This document shows positions 60,735 to 64,000 of a stretch of 64,000 nucleotides of DNA, in pieces (the first letter of the stretch is position 1; every line of letters starts with the position of its first letter). This DNA comes from Dyadobacter bucti. Its GTDB lineage: Bacteria; Bacteroidota; Bacteroidia; Cytophagales; Spirosomataceae. Made by a program: the position numbers and the translations under genes. Location of the stretch: contig NZ_SWFP01000006.1 of the NCBI RefSeq assembly GCF_005869225.1, positions 248,001 through 312,000 on the forward strand. The letters run 5' to 3'. Under the pieces are notes generated by a model. The model had not been told where the DNA came from. It did not search any database and worked only from the letters and a program-made list of their open reading frames with translations.

Positions 60735-61352
60735 ATGTCCGAAATTACTACCGACGACCTGCTATATGGATATATCAATGGCATATTCCCGATGGCCGAA
60801 GCGGACGGGACGATATATTGGTACTCCCCGGATCCCAGGGCGGTTATTCCTATCGATACTTATAAACCTTCCGGGTCCTTACGACCTGTTTTGAACAAAA
60901 AATATTTTGATATCAGAATAGATCAGGACTTTGAGGCAGTGATGCGGGGATGCGCAGGACCACGGGGGAAGGAGCAGAGCACCTGGATATCGGAGGAGAT
61001 CATTTCGTCTTATACAGCTTTGCATCATCTTGGGTACGCGCATAGCGTCGAAGCCTATCGCAGCAACAAGCTGGTGGGCGGGCTTTATGGTGTTTCCATC
61101 AACGGCGTTTTTTTTGGAGAATCGATGTTTTCGGCTGAGAGTAATGCCTCAAAAGTAGCTTTTCACTACCTCATCCAAATTCTCCGTCTAAACAATTTTA
61201 TTCTCCTAGACACGCAGTTTATCAATGATAATGTACTCCGGTACGGTGCTATCGAGATATCCCGTAAAAAGTATCTTGAGCAGCTGAAAAAAGCTTTGAA
61301 GATGAAATGCCGCTTCGACGGGAATGTGCTCGACGATTTATTGTACGGCTAA
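60735..61352 (+). CDS. aat: Leucyl/phenylalanyl-tRNA-protein transferase
   Basis: Adds Leu or Phe to N-terminal Lys/Arg, marking proteins for ClpAP (N-degron pathway). 205 residues from ATG 60735. LLYGYINGIFPMAEADGTIYWYSPDPRAVIP is the family start, FEAVMRGCAGPRGKEQSTWISEEIISSYTALHHLGYAHSVE the core, and GGLYGVSINGVFFGESMFSAESNASKVAFHYL the tRNA/peptide site. GTG at 60717 is possible but adds six residues. It precedes proB by 67 bases on the same strand. Confidence 0.95.
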   Translation: MSEITTDDLLYGYINGIFPMAEADGTIYWYSPDPRAVIPIDTYKPSGSLRPVLNKKYFDIRIDQDFEAVMRGCAGPRGKEQSTWISEEIISSYTALHHLGYAHSVEAYRSNKLVGGLYGVSINGVFFGESMFSAESNASKVAFHYLIQILRLNNFILLDTQFINDNVLRYGAIEISRKKYLEQLKKALKMKCRFDGNVLDDLLYG

Positions 61353-61419
61353 TTCATATTTGCCAGAGTATATCATTTGAAATATTTAATTTTGACGGAA
61401 AATTAATTGCCTGGCATGT

Positions 61420-62490
61420 ATGGATCATCTTCCGGCATGCATTTATTTGAATATCAAAGTGTCGAAACCAATACTAGTTATAAAATTCGGGACAGCTTCC
61501 ATTACGCTCCCCTCCGGCGAACCTGATGTCAGGATTATTTCGGAAATAGCGCGGCAAGTCTCGGAAATACATGCCCACTATCGGATTATTATAGTTTCTT
61601 CGGGAGCCGTTGGCGCAGGGAAAGCCTATATTCAGGATTATAAAGGGTCTATGACGCAGAGGAAAGCCGCTGCTTCGGTGGGAAATCCGTTGCTCGTGGG
61701 CCTGTATGCGAGTTACTTTGCTCCCAATAAAATCTACATTGCCCAGAGTCTTTGTGAAAGGCAGCATTTTGCCAATAGGAGTAAGTTCCTGCAACTGAAG
61801 GAAACCTTTGAGGAACTTTGGCAAAACAATATTATTCCCATTGTTAATGAAAATGACGTAGTAAGCGACCGCGAGCTGAAATTTTCGGACAATGATGAAC
61901 TGGCAACTTTGCTTGCTGTGGGGTTTGGCGCTGAGTGTCTGATGTTTTGTACCTCCGTAGGCGGATTACTGGATGAACATGGCAAGATCATCAGGAACGT
62001 ATCCAACGTTAATGAGGTTTTTAAGTTTGTAAAGACCGATAAATCTTTTTTGGGATTGGGGGGCATGGCTTCGAAGCTTACCTTTGCCAAACTCGCTGCC
62101 CGCATGGCGATCAGGGTTGTTATTTTTGGGATGAATCAGGAAAATGAGTTGTTGCAGGCATTGAAAGGAAATGCAGGGACTTTGATCCAGCCCGGGAAAA
62201 GTACATTATCTTCCCGAAACCGCTGGCTTGGTAGTGGTGGACTGGTTTCAGGCAGGTTGCAAATAGATGAAGGCGCATCCAAAGCTTTGCTCAGGCGAAA
62301 AAGTCTTTTGGCGGTAGGGGTGACTGAGGTTACCGGTGAATTTGAATCCGGAGAGATCATTGAAATATATTCACCTGATGAAGAAATGATCGCTGTGGCC
62401 CGGGCAAGGGAAACATCCTCATCTATCCGGCAAAACCTGAAAACATTGAATTTTGAAGTGGCGCATGCCAACGATATAGTATTACTGTAA
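61420..62490 (+). CDS. proB: Glutamate 5-kinase
   Basis: First step of proline synthesis, ATP-dependent. 356 residues. The amino-acid kinase domain (ILVIKFGTASI, IIVSSGAVGAGKAYI, NNIIPIVNENDVVS, FSDNDELATLLAVGFGAECLMF, GLGGMASKLTFAKLAARMAIRVVIF) is followed by a C-terminal PUA domain (KSLLAVGVTEVTGEFESGEIIEI, about 285-356). Start at ATG 61420 or GTG 61459; the latter would begin right at SKPILVIKFG. The stop overlaps the proA start (TAATG), so the two are coupled. Confidence 0.92.
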   Translation: MDHLPACIYLNIKVSKPILVIKFGTASITLPSGEPDVRIISEIARQVSEIHAHYRIIIVSSGAVGAGKAYIQDYKGSMTQRKAAASVGNPLLVGLYASYFAPNKIYIAQSLCERQHFANRSKFLQLKETFEELWQNNIIPIVNENDVVSDRELKFSDNDELATLLAVGFGAECLMFCTSVGGLLDEHGKIIRNVSNVNEVFKFVKTDKSFLGLGGMASKLTFAKLAARMAIRVVIFGMNQENELLQALKGNAGTLIQPGKSTLSSRNRWLGSGGLVSGRLQIDEGASKALLRRKSLLAVGVTEVTGEFESGEIIEIYSPDEEMIAVARARETSSSIRQNLKTLNFEVAHANDIVLL

Positions 62491-63740
62491 TGAAATCTAT
62501 CTTACCTCTATTAAAAGAAACGCGCGACGCATCTGCGGCTGTCAGGCGGTTGTCGGACAAGCAACGCGCTGACCTTCTTATTTTGCTTTCTGATAAAATA
62601 CTGGCGAACGTTGAGAACATCGTCGCTGAGAACCAGAAAGACCTTGAATTAATGGATGATGCCGACCCTAAAAAGGATCGGTTGCTTCTGAATGAAAAAA
62701 GGATTTTGGATCTTGCTGACAGTCTTCGCGATGTTGCGTCGTTGCCCGACCCTACCAAGGATGTTTTGTCAGAAAAAACAATAGAACAAGGATTATCGCT
62801 TCAGAAAATTGCAGTACCGCTTGGGGTAGTCGGAGTCATTTACGAATCGAGGCCAAATGTTACCATTGATGTGGCGTCGCTTTGCCTTCGCTCGGCTAAC
62901 GCCTGTGTACTCAAAGGCGGAAAAGAAGCTCATTATTCCAACACTTATCTCGTCGGACTGATCCACGAAGCATTGGCTGAATTTGGCCTGCCGAGCGGAG
63001 CGGTTACTTTGCTGCCTACCGGCCGGGAATTTGTCGGAGAGTTGCTCACGGCCACGCAATTTGTTGATATTATTATCCCGAGAGGTTCGGAAGGACTGAT
63101 CAAATTTGTCCGTGAGAATTCGCTTGTGCCAACCATCGAGACGGGAGCAGGGGTGTGCCACACTTATATAGAGCGGTCCGGGGATCTGGATAAAGGAGCG
63201 GAAATTGTAGTTAATGCTAAGGTGTCTAAGCCTTCTGCCTGCAATGCATTGGATACTGTATTAGTCGATAGAAGTATAGCCGATGCATTCTTGCCAAAAC
63301 TGAAAGAAGGTTTTGTGAAATGGAATGTTGAGGTTTTTGCCGATGATGCTTCATTTAAGATACTACAAAAAGCCGGTTATCCATATCTGCAACATGCTGA
63401 GCCCGAGGATTTCGGGAAGGAATTTCTTGACTATAAATGTTCTGTGAAAGTGGTGGATGGATTTGACGACGCGCTCGAAAATATCAAGACCTATTCATCA
63501 CGGCACTCGGAAGCCATTGTTTCGTCCGACAATGAACTGATCGAAACATTCCTGAAAGAAGTGGATGCAGCTGCCGTTTATGCCAATGCATCAACACGTT
63601 TCACTGACGGTGGAGTGTTTGCTTTGGGCGCTGAAATCGGGATTTCAACACAGAAACTGCACGCCCGCGGACCTTTTGCCCTGGAAAAACTGGTGACTGA
63701 AAAATGGGTGGTAAGGGGTGACGGCCAAGTAAGGTGGTAA
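62490..63740 (+). CDS. proA: Gamma-glutamyl phosphate reductase
   Basis: Reduces glutamyl-5-phosphate to the semialdehyde, second step of proline synthesis. 416 residues. LGVVGVIYESRPNVTIDVASLCLRSANACVLKGGKEA and IIPRGSEGLIKFVREN bind NADPH, TIETGAGVCHTYIE follows, KPSACNALDTVLV carries the catalytic Cys, and FALGAEIGISTQKLHARGPFALEKL closes the fold. It overlaps proB by one base. The window has proB and proA but no proC. Confidence 0.96.
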   Translation: MKSILPLLKETRDASAAVRRLSDKQRADLLILLSDKILANVENIVAENQKDLELMDDADPKKDRLLLNEKRILDLADSLRDVASLPDPTKDVLSEKTIEQGLSLQKIAVPLGVVGVIYESRPNVTIDVASLCLRSANACVLKGGKEAHYSNTYLVGLIHEALAEFGLPSGAVTLLPTGREFVGELLTATQFVDIIIPRGSEGLIKFVRENSLVPTIETGAGVCHTYIERSGDLDKGAEIVVNAKVSKPSACNALDTVLVDRSIADAFLPKLKEGFVKWNVEVFADDASFKILQKAGYPYLQHAEPEDFGKEFLDYKCSVKVVDGFDDALENIKTYSSRHSEAIVSSDNELIETFLKEVDAAAVYANASTRFTDGGVFALGAEIGISTQKLHARGPFALEKLVTEKWVVRGDGQVRW

Positions 63741-63762
63741 CTATGAACCACTGACTTTTCCA

Positions 63763-63770
63763 TATCTTTG
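63763..63770 (+). promoter_or_regulatory. -7 promoter element before the argE-like gene
   Basis: TATCTTTG is a perfect TAnnTTTG match, 36 bases before the TTG start at 63806 and 23 after the proA stop. Confidence 0.55.
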
Positions 63771-63805
63771 CGCAAAGAAATTATGTTCACAGTTGCCCTA
63801 TTGTT

Positions 63806-64000
63806 TTGGAAAACGTCAAAATACTATCTTACGAAGCGATTGAGCTTTTAAAAAAACTAGTCGAAACCCCTTCATTCAGTAAAGAAGAAGACACTACTGC
63901 CCGAATCATTTCTGATTTTTTTGAGGGAAAGAATATTCCGCTTCAACGAAAAAAGAATAATATATGGGCTTATAATCTTCACTTTGATGCGTCGAAACCA
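63806..64000 (+). CDS. M20-family peptidase, ArgE-like deacylase (3' truncated by window edge)
   Basis: Only the first 65 residues are visible, starting with a TTG codon at 63806 (no in-frame ATG lies close upstream). ENVKILSYEAIELLKKLVETPSFSKEEDTTARIISDFFE is the typical start of M20 amidohydrolases such as acetyl- or succinyl-ornithine deacylase, but the metal ligands lie beyond the window. Placement after proA and near the arg genes supports an acylornithine deacylase. It could also be a DapE-type protein. Confidence 0.75.
   Translation, partial: MENVKILSYEAIELLKKLVETPSFSKEEDTTARIISDFFEGKNIPLQRKKNNIWAYNLHFDASKP

Noticed and set aside
1..64000. Prophage, integrative element, CRISPR or insertion sequence
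   Set aside because: No integrase, transposase, phage gene, repeat-spacer array or tRNA attachment site seen; base composition looks even by eye.

Overview
The window is about 64 kb of chromosome from a Bacteroidota bacterium, most likely order Cytophagales. Dyadobacter or a near relative is my best guess, by inference only. The evidence is TonB-dependent receptors with carboxypeptidase-like plugs, DUF4249 and MG2 proteins, LytS/LytTR signalling, N-succinylornithine-type ArgF', a DAHP synthase-chorismate mutase fusion, promoter -7 elements of the form TAnnTTTG, and weak Shine-Dalgarno use with several TTG/GTG starts. I see no rRNA, tRNA, CRISPR array, prophage or insertion sequence. Almost all of it is ordinary chromosomal coding sequence, with short gaps that mostly hold intrinsic terminators.

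Layout. 1-3.4 kb: enolase (5' cut by the window edge), an FtsB/DivIC-like division protein, a low-molecular-weight phosphatase and gpmI. 3.4-10.3 kb: a lipoprotein, a coiled-coil membrane protein, PPK2, RdgB, an FKBP lipoprotein, a DHH phosphoesterase, ndk and a fasciclin lipoprotein. 10.3-16.2 kb: a DUF1080 protein, then a four-gene set of TonB receptor, exported helical-repeat protein, pentapeptide-repeat/LytS histidine kinase and LytTR regulator. 16.5-23 kb: uppS-bamA-skp-skp envelope operon and an Ig-like exported protein. 23-31 kb: lspA, proline dehydrogenase, DAHP synthase-chorismate mutase, an SGNH hydrolase, tdk, a conserved hypothetical, HMG-CoA lyase and a nucleotide-sugar epimerase. 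31-38.3 kb: a TonB receptor/DUF4249/MG2 operon. 38.3-41 kb: an Lrp regulator divergent from threonine dehydrogenase and kbl, with three phased direct repeats between them. 41-48 kb: transglutaminase, YceI, a ceramidase-like and exported oxidoreductase pair, a thioesterase, DUF2141 and a HerA-like ATPase. 48-51 kb: alpha-E/Anbu/transglutaminase. 51-54.8 kb: phosphohexomutase, cysteine desulfurase, ferrochelatase. 54.8-64 kb: arginine/proline synthesis: argG-argC-orf58-argD-argF' (then hemH) on the minus strand beside a GNAT gene, and aat-proB-proA-argE' on the plus strand.

How the genes fit together: the right-hand 10 kb encodes most of glutamate-to-arginine and glutamate-to-proline synthesis (argB and argH are outside or elsewhere). 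The ArgF' has Ala at the residue that separates succinyl- from acetyl-ornithine enzymes, which favours the succinyl route. The lrp/tdh/kbl locus is a threonine degradation unit. uppS-bamA-skp-skp makes lipid carrier and outer-membrane protein assembly factors. The points most worth a second look are the 16-repeat pentapeptide domain on a LytS kinase, the three 13-bp repeats beside lrp, the 58-residue antitoxin-like ORF inside the arg operon, and the Anbu cluster without an adjacent ATP-grasp gene.
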